Shown piece after piece: positions 1 through 5,171 of a DNA stretch of 5,171 nucleotides. Numbering within the stretch: position 1 is the first letter of the stretch; every line of letters begins with the position of its first letter. The notes under the pieces were generated by a model. That model was not told the DNA's origin. It did no database searches and was given only the letters and a program-made list of their open reading frames with translations. A program made the position numbers and the translations under genes. This DNA is from Deltaproteobacteria bacterium (GTDB taxonomy: Bacteria > Desulfobacterota > DSM-4660 > Desulfatiglandales > HGW-15), in the NCBI GenBank assembly GCA_019308985.1, contig JAFDHB010000109.1, forward strand, positions 1 through 5,171, in the 5' to 3' direction.

Positions 1-1
1 A

Positions 2-970
2 AAGGCGGCTTCACTGACCAAACAGCTTTTGGCCTTCAGCCGCAAGGAGGTGATCCAGCCCCAGGTCCTGGACCTGGGGCAAGTTGTCAGGGAAGGAGAG
101 AAGATGCTCAGGCGGATAATCAGGGAAGACATCGAGCTTGAAACCATCCTGGCTCCTGATCTGTGGAAGATAAATATGGACCCGGGCCAGTTGAACCAGA
201 TCATCATGAACCTGGTGGTCAATGCCGGCGATGCCATGCCCCATGGAGGAAAACTCACTATGGAGGTGGCAAATGTAGAGCTTGGCACTGACTATTTGGA
301 GTCCCATGGGTTGAGAGACGAACCAGGCCCTTACGTGATGCTGGCAGTGACGGACACGGGTATCGGCATGGACGAGGAAACCATCTCTCAGATTTTCGAG
401 CCCTTTTTCACCACGAAGGAGAAGGGCGAAGGCACGGGACTGGGGCTTTCCACCGTGTACGGCATCATGAAGCAGAACAGGGGCTATGTGTGGGCCTATT
501 CAGAGCCGGGTAAAGGGACCGCCATGAAGTGCTATTTTCCTGCCATGATTGGGGAGCAGGAAGAGCCCCCTCAAAACACATCCCCTCAAGGGAGTTTGGC
601 AGGATCTGAGACTATCTTGATTGCAGAGGACAATGATGCCCTGCGAAGGACCGCGGCAAAGGCCCTGAGAAGCTATGGTTACAGGGTCTTGAAAGCCAAG
701 AACGGCGATGAGGCAAGGAGCTTGATCAACCGGTTCAAGGGTCCCGTCCACCTGCTCCTTACTGATGTTATTATGCCGGGTATGAGCGGAAGGGACTTGG
801 CGGAGAGGATTAAGGCGAAGAGACCCGACATCAAGGTTCTGTATATGTCTGGTTACACGGACAATACCATTACCATCCACGGAGTCCTGGAGCAAGGAGT
901 CGATTTTATTCAGAAACCATTCACTCCCGGAGCCCTTGCCAGGAGGGTCAGGGAGGTCCTGGATGAGTAG
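2..970 (+). CDS. Hybrid sensor histidine kinase with C-terminal receiver domain, 5'-truncated
   Basis: This is the 3' portion of a hybrid histidine kinase gene; the reading frame is open to the window edge, so the start, the sensor/PAS region and the H-box histidine are missing. Numbering from the codon at base 2 (322 residues), it begins in the last DHp helix (KAASLTKQLLAFSRKE, the segment that normally follows the H-box helix). The HATPase domain follows: N-box NLVVNAGDAM near 70-79, G1 box DTGIGMD at 118-124, F-box IFEPFFTTK at 131-139 and G2 box GTGLGLS at 144-150. A linker of about 25 residues leads to a receiver with acidic pair E209/D210, phospho-acceptor D255 in LLLTDVIMPGM, the S283 switch position in YMSGYT and K305 in QKPF. 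All catalytic positions visible are intact. No output domain follows, so the family would pass phosphate through an Hpt protein or a separate regulator elsewhere. A TTG at 29 could be mistaken for a start, but it lies mid-helix. The gene converges on the ATPase gene. Confidence 0.93.
   Translation, partial: KAASLTKQLLAFSRKEVIQPQVLDLGQVVREGEKMLRRIIREDIELETILAPDLWKINMDPGQLNQIIMNLVVNAGDAMPHGGKLTMEVANVELGTDYLESHGLRDEPGPYVMLAVTDTGIGMDEETISQIFEPFFTTKEKGEGTGLGLSTVYGIMKQNRGYVWAYSEPGKGTAMKCYFPAMIGEQEEPPQNTSPQGSLAGSETILIAEDNDALRRTAAKALRSYGYRVLKAKNGDEARSLINRFKGPVHLLLTDVIMPGMSGRDLAERIKAKRPDIKVLYMSGYTDNTITIHGVLEQGVDFIQKPFTPGALARRVREVLDE
44..60 (+). other. 17-nt match to the complement of the 16S rRNA 3' end (full-length Shine-Dalgarno-like)
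   Basis: AAGGAGGTGATCCAGCC lies in frame in the kinase gene and codes for KEVIQ plus part of a proline. It is complementary to the conserved 3' end of bacterial 16S rRNA (GGCTGGATCACCTCCTT) and so contains a maximal anti-SD match. No start codon lies at a suitable distance downstream: the next in-frame ATG is at 104, about 50 nt away. It is therefore not an obvious internal translation start; it could cause ribosome pausing or mispriming by 16S reverse primers. The match arises from codon choice for a common kinase motif, so chance is a fair explanation. Confidence 0.8.
58..80 (+). repeat. 23-nt perfect palindrome inside the kinase coding sequence
   Basis: Two 11-nt arms, 58-68 (GCCCCAGGTCC) and 70-80, are exact reverse complements around a single central T at 69. 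In frame it codes for the PQVLDLG segment. The DNA or mRNA could fold into a GC-rich hairpin. It overlaps the 16S-complement match by three bases and lies in the block that is identical in both kinase copies. Confidence 0.9.
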
Positions 971-1002
971 TAACAACCCTCTGCTGCCCTTATTTTTCCC
1001 CA

Positions 1003-1032
1003 TTGTGGGAGCGGCATCTTGCCGCGATAACC
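1003..1032 (+). repeat. REP-like hairpin element, copy 1
   Basis: This 30-nt element lies 32 nt after the stop of the left kinase gene. It has a conserved head (TTGTGGGA), a 6-bp stem GCGGCA (1011-1016) / TGCCGC (1020-1025) with the triloop TCT, and a conserved tail GATAACC. It aligns without gaps to the element at 4136-4165 on the minus strand, with 7 differences in 30; four of these are two compensating stem pairs. There is no T-tract on either strand after the stem, so it is not a classical intrinsic terminator, although it sits between convergent genes where transcription must stop. No RAYT (REP-associated) transposase is present in the window. Confidence 0.75.
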
Positions 1033-1062
1033 AAGGCTCAGTGCCCTCCCGGGACAATTCAG

Positions 1063-1761
1063 TCATATCCTTACCAGGAATGTCTTTGGGTCCAGGAACA
1101 GGCTCACCTCCTCCGAAGGGGCATCCTCTTGATCTTTCAGGAGCCTGAGGAGAACCCCATCCTCTTCCGGCTGCAACTGCAAGATGATAGAGAACAGGTC
1201 ATCGACCTGGTGGCATGGATGGGGGATCCCCCTTTCATTGACCTGAGTTATGTGACGATGGGAGAGGGCGGAGAGCCAGATCCCTATTTCAAAGTCCCCG
1301 GCCAATCCCTTCAGCCCTTCAAGGGTCTTCCTCCCCGCCTTCTCAAAATCCAGGCCATCCAGCACCAGTATGCCTGGTTTGAAGCCCGCCTTGTCCTTAA
1401 GGTTGGCGAGGTTTCCTCGCAGTCGGTCCACATCAAAGCTCTGCTTGAGGTAGGCAAGAATCATCCTATTTCCCTCAAGACTCTGCCTCAATTCTATCTC
1501 TTCTTTGATATCCATGGCACGAACTATGTCGGAGAAAATCACATGGTAATAGGAATCGATCTTTTCCGGCTGATCTTCCAGAGATATGTGCACCAGTTTC
1601 TTTTTTCGGAAAAGGGCGTCAAAGGCAAAATTTATCAGACAGGCCGTCTTTCCCGTCCCTGCCCTTGCGATGACTATGCCCAGGTCACCCGCGCCCAATC
1701 CCTTTTTCGAGGAATCCTCCAGGATCCTCAAGGGACTTATCTTCTTGAAGTCTTCTATCAC
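1063..1761 (-). CDS. Single-domain KaiC/RecA-superfamily P-loop ATPase
   Basis: This gene codes for a 232-residue soluble P-loop ATPase with no signal peptide or membrane segment. After a short N-terminal part comes a Walker A loop (ARAGTGKT, residues 32-39; the usual first Gly is Ala). Next is a strand ending in HISLEDQPEKI (58-68), which matches the place in KaiC-like proteins where a Glu pair activates water (here E62/D63). Walker B is ILVLDGLDF (131-139, D135). IWLSALSHRH (161-170) matches the following sensor-type strand. One RecA-like core is present, whereas circadian KaiC has two, so no clock role is implied. Its partner is unknown. The start is a GTG with a GGGGG purine run 5 nt upstream. 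It lies 41 nt after the EF-G stop with no terminator seen between them, so cotranscription is likely. The fold and ATP binding are well supported; the cellular function is not known to me. Confidence 0.85.
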   Translation of the reverse strand: MIEDFKKISPLRILEDSSKKGLGAGDLGIVIARAGTGKTACLINFAFDALFRKKKLVHISLEDQPEKIDSYYHVIFSDIVRAMDIKEEIELRQSLEGNRMILAYLKQSFDVDRLRGNLANLKDKAGFKPGILVLDGLDFEKAGRKTLEGLKGLAGDFEIGIWLSALSHRHITQVNERGIPHPCHQVDDLFSIILQLQPEEDGVLLRLLKDQEDAPSEEVSLFLDPKTFLVRI

Positions 1762-1802
1762 ACTTACCCCCTTTCCCTTTTCTCTGGTTATTGTTTGAGG
1801 CT

Positions 1803-3881
1803 CTAGGCTGATCCCCTTTGTCGAAGGTTCTTTTTCAAGGCTTCTGCAATCTCCGCCGGCACCTTGGCATATCGGGAAAACTCCATGGTAAACTCCGCCT
1901 TTCCCTGGGTCAAGGACCTGAGGGTCGTGGCGTAGCCGAACATTTCCGCCAGCGGCACCTCCGCCTCAATAGTGGTGAACACGCCGTCCTCAGTAGAGCT
2001 CATTATGATACCCCTCCTCTGGTTGATGGAGGCCATCACGTTCCCCTGGTATTCTGAAGGGCACTCTACGGACAGCTTCATGATCGGCTCCAGGATGATA
2101 GGTTTCGCCCCCATATAGGCCTGCTTGAAGGCCCCTATCGCTGCCTGCATAAAGGCCCGCTCCGAGGAGTCGACCGCGTGGAACTGTCCGTCATTTACCG
2201 TCACCCTAAGGCCCAGGACAGGAAAGCCCGTCATGGGCCCCTTCTCCAGACATGATCTGAAACCCTTGTCCACGGCAGGGATGAATTCCGACGGGATGAC
2301 ACCCCCCTTGACCTGGTTTACAAACTCATAGGTACCGTCCTTCGAAGGCTCCATGAAACCGACAACACGTCCGTATTGACCCGCTCCCCCGGTCTGTTTC
2401 TTATGGGTATAGTCGAAGTCGACCCTCCGGGATATGGCCTCGCGGTATGCGACCTGGGGTTGCCCAACGGTTATCTGGGCATCGAATTCCCTCTTCATCC
2501 TTTCCACGTATATTTCCAGGTGCAGCTCGCCCATACCCGAGATTATGGTCTCGCCCGACTCGGGATCCACCTTTGTCCTGAAGGTAGGGTCTTCCCTTAC
2601 AAACCTGCCCAGGGCCTTGGCCATCTTGACGCCGGACTTATTGTCCGCAGGTGTCACGGAAAGGGAGATCACGGGTTCGGGGACGAACATGGAAGACATG
2701 GCATAGGCAAGCCTTCCATCCGTAAAGGTGTCTCCCGAAAAGCATTCCACGCCGAAAAGCGCTACGATATCACCGGCATGGGCCTTGGAGATGTCCTCCA
2801 TCTCGTCTGCGTGCATCCTTACCAGCCTGCCCACTTTGACTTTCTTCCTTGTCCTCGTGTTGACGATATCATCTCCCTTGCCCAGGGAACCTTGATAGAT
2901 CCTCAGGGATGTCAACTGCCCGTAAGGGGTCACTTCCAGCTTAAAGGCCAGGGCCACGAGGGGGGCATCGGGGCTTGGATTGAGCTCCACGGGCCTTTCA
3001 CCATGATCCAGATCTACGGCCTCGTTCCTCACCTCGTCGGGTGAAGGGAGGTAGAGGTTAACTCCGTCGAGGAGCGGTTGAACACCTATGTTCTTGTACG
3101 CGGAACCCAGGAACACGGGGGTAAGTCCCCTTGAAAGGGTCCCCTTTCTCACCGCCTCGTAGATCAGGGCCTCATTCACCCTTTCTTCGAGAATGGCCTC
3201 CATGAGGTCATCTGAAAACATGGAGGCTGCATCTAGTAGTTCCTCTCGTCTTATGCCCGCCTCCTCCATCAGCTCGGCAGGGATATCCTCTGTCTTCACG
3301 CTGCTCCCAAAAGGCCCCTCGAAGTAAATCGCCTTCATGGCCGCCAGGTCGATTACTCCCCTCAGGCGGTCCTCCAGGCCGATGGGAATCTGCATCAACA
3401 CAGGATTGTGATTCAACCTCTCTCTCAACTGTTCAACAACCCGATAGGGATCCGCCCCCGCCCTATCACACTTGTTTATGAAGGCCACCCTCGGAACCCT
3501 GTAACGATTCATCTGCCGATCCACCGTAATGGACTGGGACTGCACTCCCCCTACTGCGCAAAGGACAAGGATGGACCCGTCAAGGACCCTCAGGGCACGC
3601 TCCACCTCGATGGTGAAATCCACGTGGCCCGGGGTGTCTATTATGTTGATCCTGTGTCCCTTCCATTCGCAGTAGGTCGCTGCCGAAGATATGGTGATTC
3701 CCCTTTCCTTCTCCAGCTCCATGGAATCCATCTTGGCGCCGACCCCGTCCTTGCCCTTTACCTCGTGTACCGTGAATATCCTCTTCGTGTAATAGAGTAT
3801 CCTCTCCGTCAGGGTGGTCTTCCCAGAATCGATGTGGGCGCTTATTCCAATATTTCTAAGTCTCTTGATATCCTCAACCAT
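1803..3881 (-). CDS. fusA: Elongation factor G, spdEFG1 / mitochondrial-EFG1-like subfamily
   Basis: This is a complete 692-residue translational GTPase that moves tRNA and mRNA through the ribosome in the cytoplasm. GTP-binding motifs: G1 AHIDSGKT (15-22), G2 RGIT (60-63), G3 DTPGH (82-86), G4 NKCD (136-139), G5 GSAYK (259-263). Domain II follows near 305-395, domain III contains [14 protein letters not shown] (449-462), and domain IV has the loops [10 protein letters not shown] (495-504) and [14 protein letters not shown] (564-577). Domain V ends with [22 protein letters not shown] (647-668). Ser19 in G1, [11 protein letters not shown] and [11 protein letters not shown] match mitochondrial EFG1 and bacterial spdEFG1; canonical bacterial EF-G usually has AHIDAGKTT. 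In organisms with spdEFG1 a second EF-G (spdEFG2) acts in ribosome recycling; none is visible here. The ATG start has an AGGTGA ribosome-binding site 8 nt upstream. A promoter and an attenuator-like terminator precede it. The usual str-operon neighbours (rpsL, rpsG, tuf) are absent. EF-G identity is near certain; the subfamily is a strong inference. Confidence 0.97.
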   Translation of the reverse strand: MVEDIKRLRNIGISAHIDSGKTTLTERILYYTKRIFTVHEVKGKDGVGAKMDSMELEKERGITISSAATYCEWKGHRINIIDTPGHVDFTIEVERALRVLDGSILVLCAVGGVQSQSITVDRQMNRYRVPRVAFINKCDRAGADPYRVVEQLRERLNHNPVLMQIPIGLEDRLRGVIDLAAMKAIYFEGPFGSSVKTEDIPAELMEEAGIRREELLDAASMFSDDLMEAILEERVNEALIYEAVRKGTLSRGLTPVFLGSAYKNIGVQPLLDGVNLYLPSPDEVRNEAVDLDHGERPVELNPSPDAPLVALAFKLEVTPYGQLTSLRIYQGSLGKGDDIVNTRTRKKVKVGRLVRMHADEMEDISKAHAGDIVALFGVECFSGDTFTDGRLAYAMSSMFVPEPVISLSVTPADNKSGVKMAKALGRFVREDPTFRTKVDPESGETIISGMGELHLEIYVERMKREFDAQITVGQPQVAYREAISRRVDFDYTHKKQTGGAGQYGRVVGFMEPSKDGTYEFVNQVKGGVIPSEFIPAVDKGFRSCLEKGPMTGFPVLGLRVTVNDGQFHAVDSSERAFMQAAIGAFKQAYMGAKPIILEPIMKLSVECPSEYQGNVMASINQRRGIIMSSTEDGVFTTIEAEVPLAEMFGYATTLRSLTQGKAEFTMEFSRYAKVPAEIAEALKKNLRQRGSA

Positions 3882-3961
3882 CTCAAAATCACCTGCAAGA
3901 CTATCCTCCGCATACTACCTGTACCCAATGAATTCAAGTTATCCTTCCTAAGGACGGGTTG

Positions 3962-4006
3962 TCAGGACGAAAAAAGAGGGTCGAGAACAGCTTTGACCCT
4001 CTTCAT
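3962..4006 (-). CDS. Candidate 14-residue leader peptide overlapping the EF-G terminator
   Basis: A short reading frame, ATG to TGA, would code for MKRVKAVLDPLFSS. Its ATG lies immediately before the 5' arm of the terminator, its codons run through both arms and the T-tract, and its stop is 6 nt past the T-tract. A weak ribosome-binding candidate GGCGGA ends 7 nt before the ATG, and the ATG would be about 21 nt from the inferred mRNA 5' end. A ribosome on this frame would physically prevent the hairpin from folding, which is the geometry used in translation-coupled attenuation. There is no run of regulatory codons, so it is not an amino-acid attenuator of the trp/his type. A 14-codon frame may occur by chance. 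Confidence 0.35.
   Translation of the reverse strand: MKRVKAVLDPLFSS
3970..4003 (-). terminator. Intrinsic (Rho-independent) terminator in the EF-G leader
   Basis: On the minus strand, AAGAGGGTC (4003-3995) pairs perfectly over 9 bp with GACCCTCTT (3982-3974) across a 12-nt loop, and the 3' arm runs into a six-T tract (3975-3970). On the plus strand the stem is not followed by a T-tract, so it acts toward EF-G only. It lies downstream of the predicted EF-G promoter and 88 nt upstream of the EF-G start, so it would stop transcripts from that promoter before the gene. This is an attenuator position and not the end of a gene, unless EF-G uses another promoter. Confidence 0.8.
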
Positions 4007-4033
4007 GCAACGATCCGCCAACCGTTGAGGAGT

Positions 4034-4061
4034 ATTATAGCCATGTATTGGTGGAAGTCAA
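4034..4061 (-). promoter_or_regulatory. Sigma70-type promoter upstream of EF-G
   Basis: On the minus strand, a -35 box TTGACT (4061-4056, 5 of 6 to consensus) is followed by a 16-bp spacer and a perfect -10 box TATAAT (4039-4034). The expected start of transcription is near 4027. It points toward the terminator, EF-G and the ATPase gene. It is the strongest promoter-like signal I found in the window and lies in the non-coding gap between the REP pair and EF-G. Confidence 0.8.
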
Positions 4062-4084
4062 CCGCCCCGGACTATTTTTCTAAT

Positions 4085-4113
4085 CCCTGTAGGAGCAGCT
4101 TGTAGCTGCGATT
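4085..4113 (+). repeat. REP-like hairpin element, copy 2
   Basis: The element has head CCCTGTAGGA, a 6-bp stem GCAGCT (4095-4100) / AGCTGC (4104-4109) with the triloop TGT, and tail GATT. Relative to copy 3, two stem pairs differ and both have changed in a compensating way. It faces copy 3 head-outward across a 22-nt spacer, so the two form an inverted pair like a BIME. Confidence 0.75.
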
Positions 4114-4135
4114 TGTGGGCCATGCCTCATGCATC

Positions 4136-4165
4136 GGTAATCGCGACTGGAAGTCGCTCCTACAA
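4136..4165 (-). repeat. REP-like hairpin element, copy 3
   Basis: Read on the minus strand, the element has head TTGTAGGA, a 6-bp stem GCGACT (4157-4152) / AGTCGC (4148-4143) with the triloop TCC, and tail GATTACC. It starts 36 nt after the stop of the right-hand kinase gene, in the same orientation relative to that gene as copy 1 is to the left kinase gene. The outer sequence of copies 2 and 3 (4085-4096 and 4156-4168) is also complementary apart from one bulged base, so the pair could form one larger hairpin. Confidence 0.75.
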
Positions 4166-4201
4166 GGGAAAGATCAATGCTAAGGGGGTTTCCCACATCT
4201 C

Positions 4202-5170
4202 CTATTTATCCAAAACTTCCCTGACCCTCCTGGCAAGGGCCTCTGGAGTGAACGGTTTCTGAATAAAATTGACTCCTTGCTCCAGGACTCCATGGGTGGT
4301 AATGGTATTGTCCGTGTAACCGGACATGTACAGCACCTTGATCTCGGGTCTCTTTGCCTTAATCCGCTCCGCCAGGTCCATTCCGTTCATGCCCGGCATA
4401 ATAACATCAGTAAGGAGCAGATGGATGCTCCCATTGAACCCGCCGCTCAGCCTCGTTGCCTCCTCCCCGTTCTCGGCCTCCAAGACCTTGTACCCGTAAC
4501 TCATCAGGGCCTTTGCCGCGATCCTTCGCAGGGCATCACTGTCTTCTGCAATCAAGATTGTCTCAGATCCTCCCAAATCCCCTTGGGCAAATGTTATTTC
4601 AATGGGCTCTCCCTCCTCCCCAATCATGGCCGGAAAATAGCACTTCATGGTGGTCCCTTTGCCCGGCTCTGAATAGGCCCACACATAGCCATTGTTCTGT
4701 TTCATAATCCCGTACACGGTGGAAAGCCCCAGTCCCGTGCCTTCGCCCTTTTCCTTGGTGGTGAAAAAGGGCTCGAAGATATGAGAGATGGTTTCCTCGT
4801 CCATGCCCATGCCCGTGTCCGTCACTGCCAGCATCACGTAGGGACCGGGTTTGTCCTTCAGACCGTGGGAATTGAAATAACCCCTATCCAGCTCTACATT
4901 TGCCGTCTCGATGGTCAGCCTTCCTCCATGGGGCATGGCATCGCTGGCATTGACCACCAGATTCATGATGACCTGGTTTATCTGGCCAGGGTCAATGTCG
5001 ACTTTCCACGGATCGGTTTCCAACACTGTCTCAAGGTCGATGTCTTCCCGGATTATGCGCCTGAGCATCTTCTCTCCTTCCCTGACAACTTGCCCCAGGT
5101 CCAGGACCTGGGGCTGGATCACCTCCTTGCGGCTGAAGGCCAAAAGCTGTTTGGTCAGTGAAGCCGCCTT
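4202..5170 (-). CDS. Hybrid sensor histidine kinase with C-terminal receiver domain, second copy, 5'-truncated
   Basis: This is a paralogue of the kinase at the left end, likewise cut off by the window edge inside the DHp domain, with the H-box and sensor missing. The 322 visible residues align without gaps to the left copy and are about 82% identical by hand count (56 differences over 313 aligned residues). Motifs are intact: N-box NLVVNASDAM, DTGMGMD, IFEPFFTTK, GTGLGLS; receiver E209/D210, phospho-acceptor D255 in LLLTDVIMPGM, S283 and K305. The first 31 residues from the TTG-encoded Leu are identical. Differences concentrate at 50-59, in the linker at 190-199, and in the receiver at about 230-249, away from the active site. 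The gene is codirectional with EF-G, but a REP pair and the EF-G promoter separate them, so it need not be in the same operon. It ends in TAG. Confidence 0.93.
   Translation of the reverse strand, partial: KAASLTKQLLAFSRKEVIQPQVLDLGQVVREGEKMLRRIIREDIDLETVLETDPWKVDIDPGQINQVIMNLVVNASDAMPHGGRLTIETANVELDRGYFNSHGLKDKPGPYVMLAVTDTGMGMDEETISHIFEPFFTTKEKGEGTGLGLSTVYGIMKQNNGYVWAYSEPGKGTTMKCYFPAMIGEEGEPIEITFAQGDLGGSETILIAEDSDALRRIAAKALMSYGYKVLEAENGEEATRLSGGFNGSIHLLLTDVIMPGMNGMDLAERIKAKRPEIKVLYMSGYTDNTITTHGVLEQGVNFIQKPFTPEALARRVREVLDK
5092..5114 (-). repeat. 23-nt palindrome, right copy
   Basis: This is the counterpart of 58-80: two 11-nt arms around one central base, coding for the same PQVLDLG segment in the right-hand kinase gene. 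Confidence 0.9.
5112..5128 (-). other. 17-nt match to the complement of the 16S rRNA 3' end, right copy
   Basis: On the plus strand this reads GGCTGGATCACCTCCTT, as in the terminal bases of bacterial 16S rRNA. On the minus (coding) strand it is the same in-frame KEVIQP segment as at 44-60. The flanking bases continue the kinase and not the rRNA, so it is not an rRNA fragment. Confidence 0.8.
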
Positions 5171-5171
5171 T

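Larger units (their letters stand above)
1..114 (+). repeat. Terminal inverted repeat, left copy (within kinase gene)
   Basis: Bases 1-114 are the exact reverse complement of 5058-5171. I compared them base by base; the first mismatch is at 115 (G here, C in the other copy) and the next at 122. Both copies code for the same kinase segment, from the end of the DHp helix to the linker before the HATPase domain. The identity runs to the very edge of the window on both sides, so its true length is unknown. It is coding sequence and not a transposon end: no transposase and no target-site duplication are visible. Confidence 0.95.
3882..4027 (-). promoter_or_regulatory. Predicted 5' leader of the EF-G mRNA with three hairpins
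   Basis: From the inferred transcription start near 4027 to the EF-G ATG there are about 146 nt. Reading on the minus strand: a small 5' hairpin pairs CAACG (4027-4023) with CGTTG (4012-4008) and covers the region that would serve as the leader-peptide ribosome-binding site. Next is the intrinsic terminator at 4003-3970. Then a 5-bp hairpin TCCTT/AAGGA with a triloop spans 3954-3942. The EF-G ribosome-binding site follows. A loose pairing of 4025-4019 with the CAACCCGT just after the terminator would enclose it. I do not recognise a known riboswitch class, and I see no clear antiterminator helix. Confidence 0.45.
5058..5171 (-). repeat. Terminal inverted repeat, right copy (within kinase gene)
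   Basis: This is the exact reverse complement of bases 1-114 and codes for the same kinase segment on the minus strand. Beyond it (toward lower coordinates) the copies diverge at once, with mismatches at the equivalents of 115 and 122. Zero synonymous differences over 114 nt contrast with roughly 18% protein difference over the rest of the gene. Confidence 0.95.

Noticed and set aside
29..31. TTG as the start codon of the left kinase gene (and the equivalent TTG in the right copy)
   Set aside because: The frame is open to the window edge and the upstream codons encode the conserved KAASLTKQ segment of the DHp helix, so the gene is truncated and does not start here.
1011..1025. Hairpin as a classical Rho-independent terminator for the convergent genes
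   Set aside because: There is no T-tract after the stem on either strand. It fits the REP-like family better, although it may still hinder transcription.
1003..1806. Open frame of 267 codons on the plus strand
   Set aside because: It is antisense to the ATPase gene, whose Walker motifs are clear on the minus strand, and starts inside the REP-like hairpin.
2376..3044. Open frame of about 220 codons on the plus strand
   Set aside because: It lies wholly antisense to EF-G, has no recognisable domain, and reflects the codon pattern of the opposite strand. Shorter plus-strand frames at 1818-2331 and 3408-4028 were dropped for the same reason.
3908..3936. Second promoter for EF-G downstream of the terminator (TTGAAT with TAGTAT on the minus strand)
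   Set aside because: The spacing is only 14 bp and the -10 box is poor, so it is much weaker than the promoter at 4034-4061.
4085..4168. CRISPR array
   Set aside because: There are only two repeat units, they are in inverted orientation with one short spacer, and no cas genes are present.
5112..5128. Apparent 16S rRNA 3' end on the plus strand (GGCTGGATCACCTCCTT)
   Set aside because: The flanking bases on both sides are kinase coding sequence in frame and nothing upstream resembles 16S helices 44-45. The match is limited to 17 nt.
1..5171. Composite transposon bounded by terminal inverted repeats
   Set aside because: The repeats are coding parts of histidine kinase genes. There is no transposase or recombinase and no target duplication can be seen.

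Overview
The window reads as a bacterial chromosomal segment, most likely from Desulfobacterota (the former Deltaproteobacteria) or a neighbouring phylum. The best clue is the central elongation factor G. Its G1 loop (AHIDSGKTT) and the stretches [11 protein letters not shown] and [11 protein letters not shown] are those of the mitochondrial-EFG1 / spdEFG1 branch, known from spirochaetes, planctomycetes and some deltaproteobacteria, and not of the ordinary bacterial fusA type. PAS-type hybrid kinases with terminal receivers and dispersed GTAGGAGC hairpin repeats fit the same guess. This placement is an inference from memory of the families, not a search result.

Layout, left to right. 2-970 (+) is the 3' part of a hybrid histidine kinase with a C-terminal receiver. 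971-1062 is a convergent gap holding one REP-like hairpin. 1063-1761 (-) is a single-domain KaiC/RecA-like ATPase. 1803-3881 (-) is a complete EF-G, 41 nt upstream of the ATPase gene and probably cotranscribed with it. 3882-4084 is the EF-G control region: a near-consensus sigma70 promoter, a possible 14-codon leader peptide overlapping an intrinsic terminator, then about 90 nt of untranslated leader. 4085-4168 is a head-to-head pair of REP-like hairpins. 4202-5170 (-) is the 3' part of a second hybrid kinase, about 82% identical to the first by hand count. Both kinases point inward and both lack their 5' portions, which lie outside the window.

The window is nearly symmetrical at its ends: bases 1-114 are the exact reverse complement of 5058-5171. 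Identity falls sharply just inside that point. The simplest reading is two paralogous kinase genes whose shared block stopped an assembly on both sides, but a recent gene conversion or an invertible EF-G/ATPase segment between inverted repeats is also possible.

The observations most worth following are: (1) the promoter, leader peptide and terminator ahead of a translocation factor gene, which suggests that EF-G expression may be set by transcription attenuation; (2) three hairpin repeats with compensatory stem changes, one of which follows each kinase gene at nearly the same distance; (3) a short kinase segment with a 17-nt match to the complement of the 16S rRNA 3' end overlapping a 23-nt palindrome.
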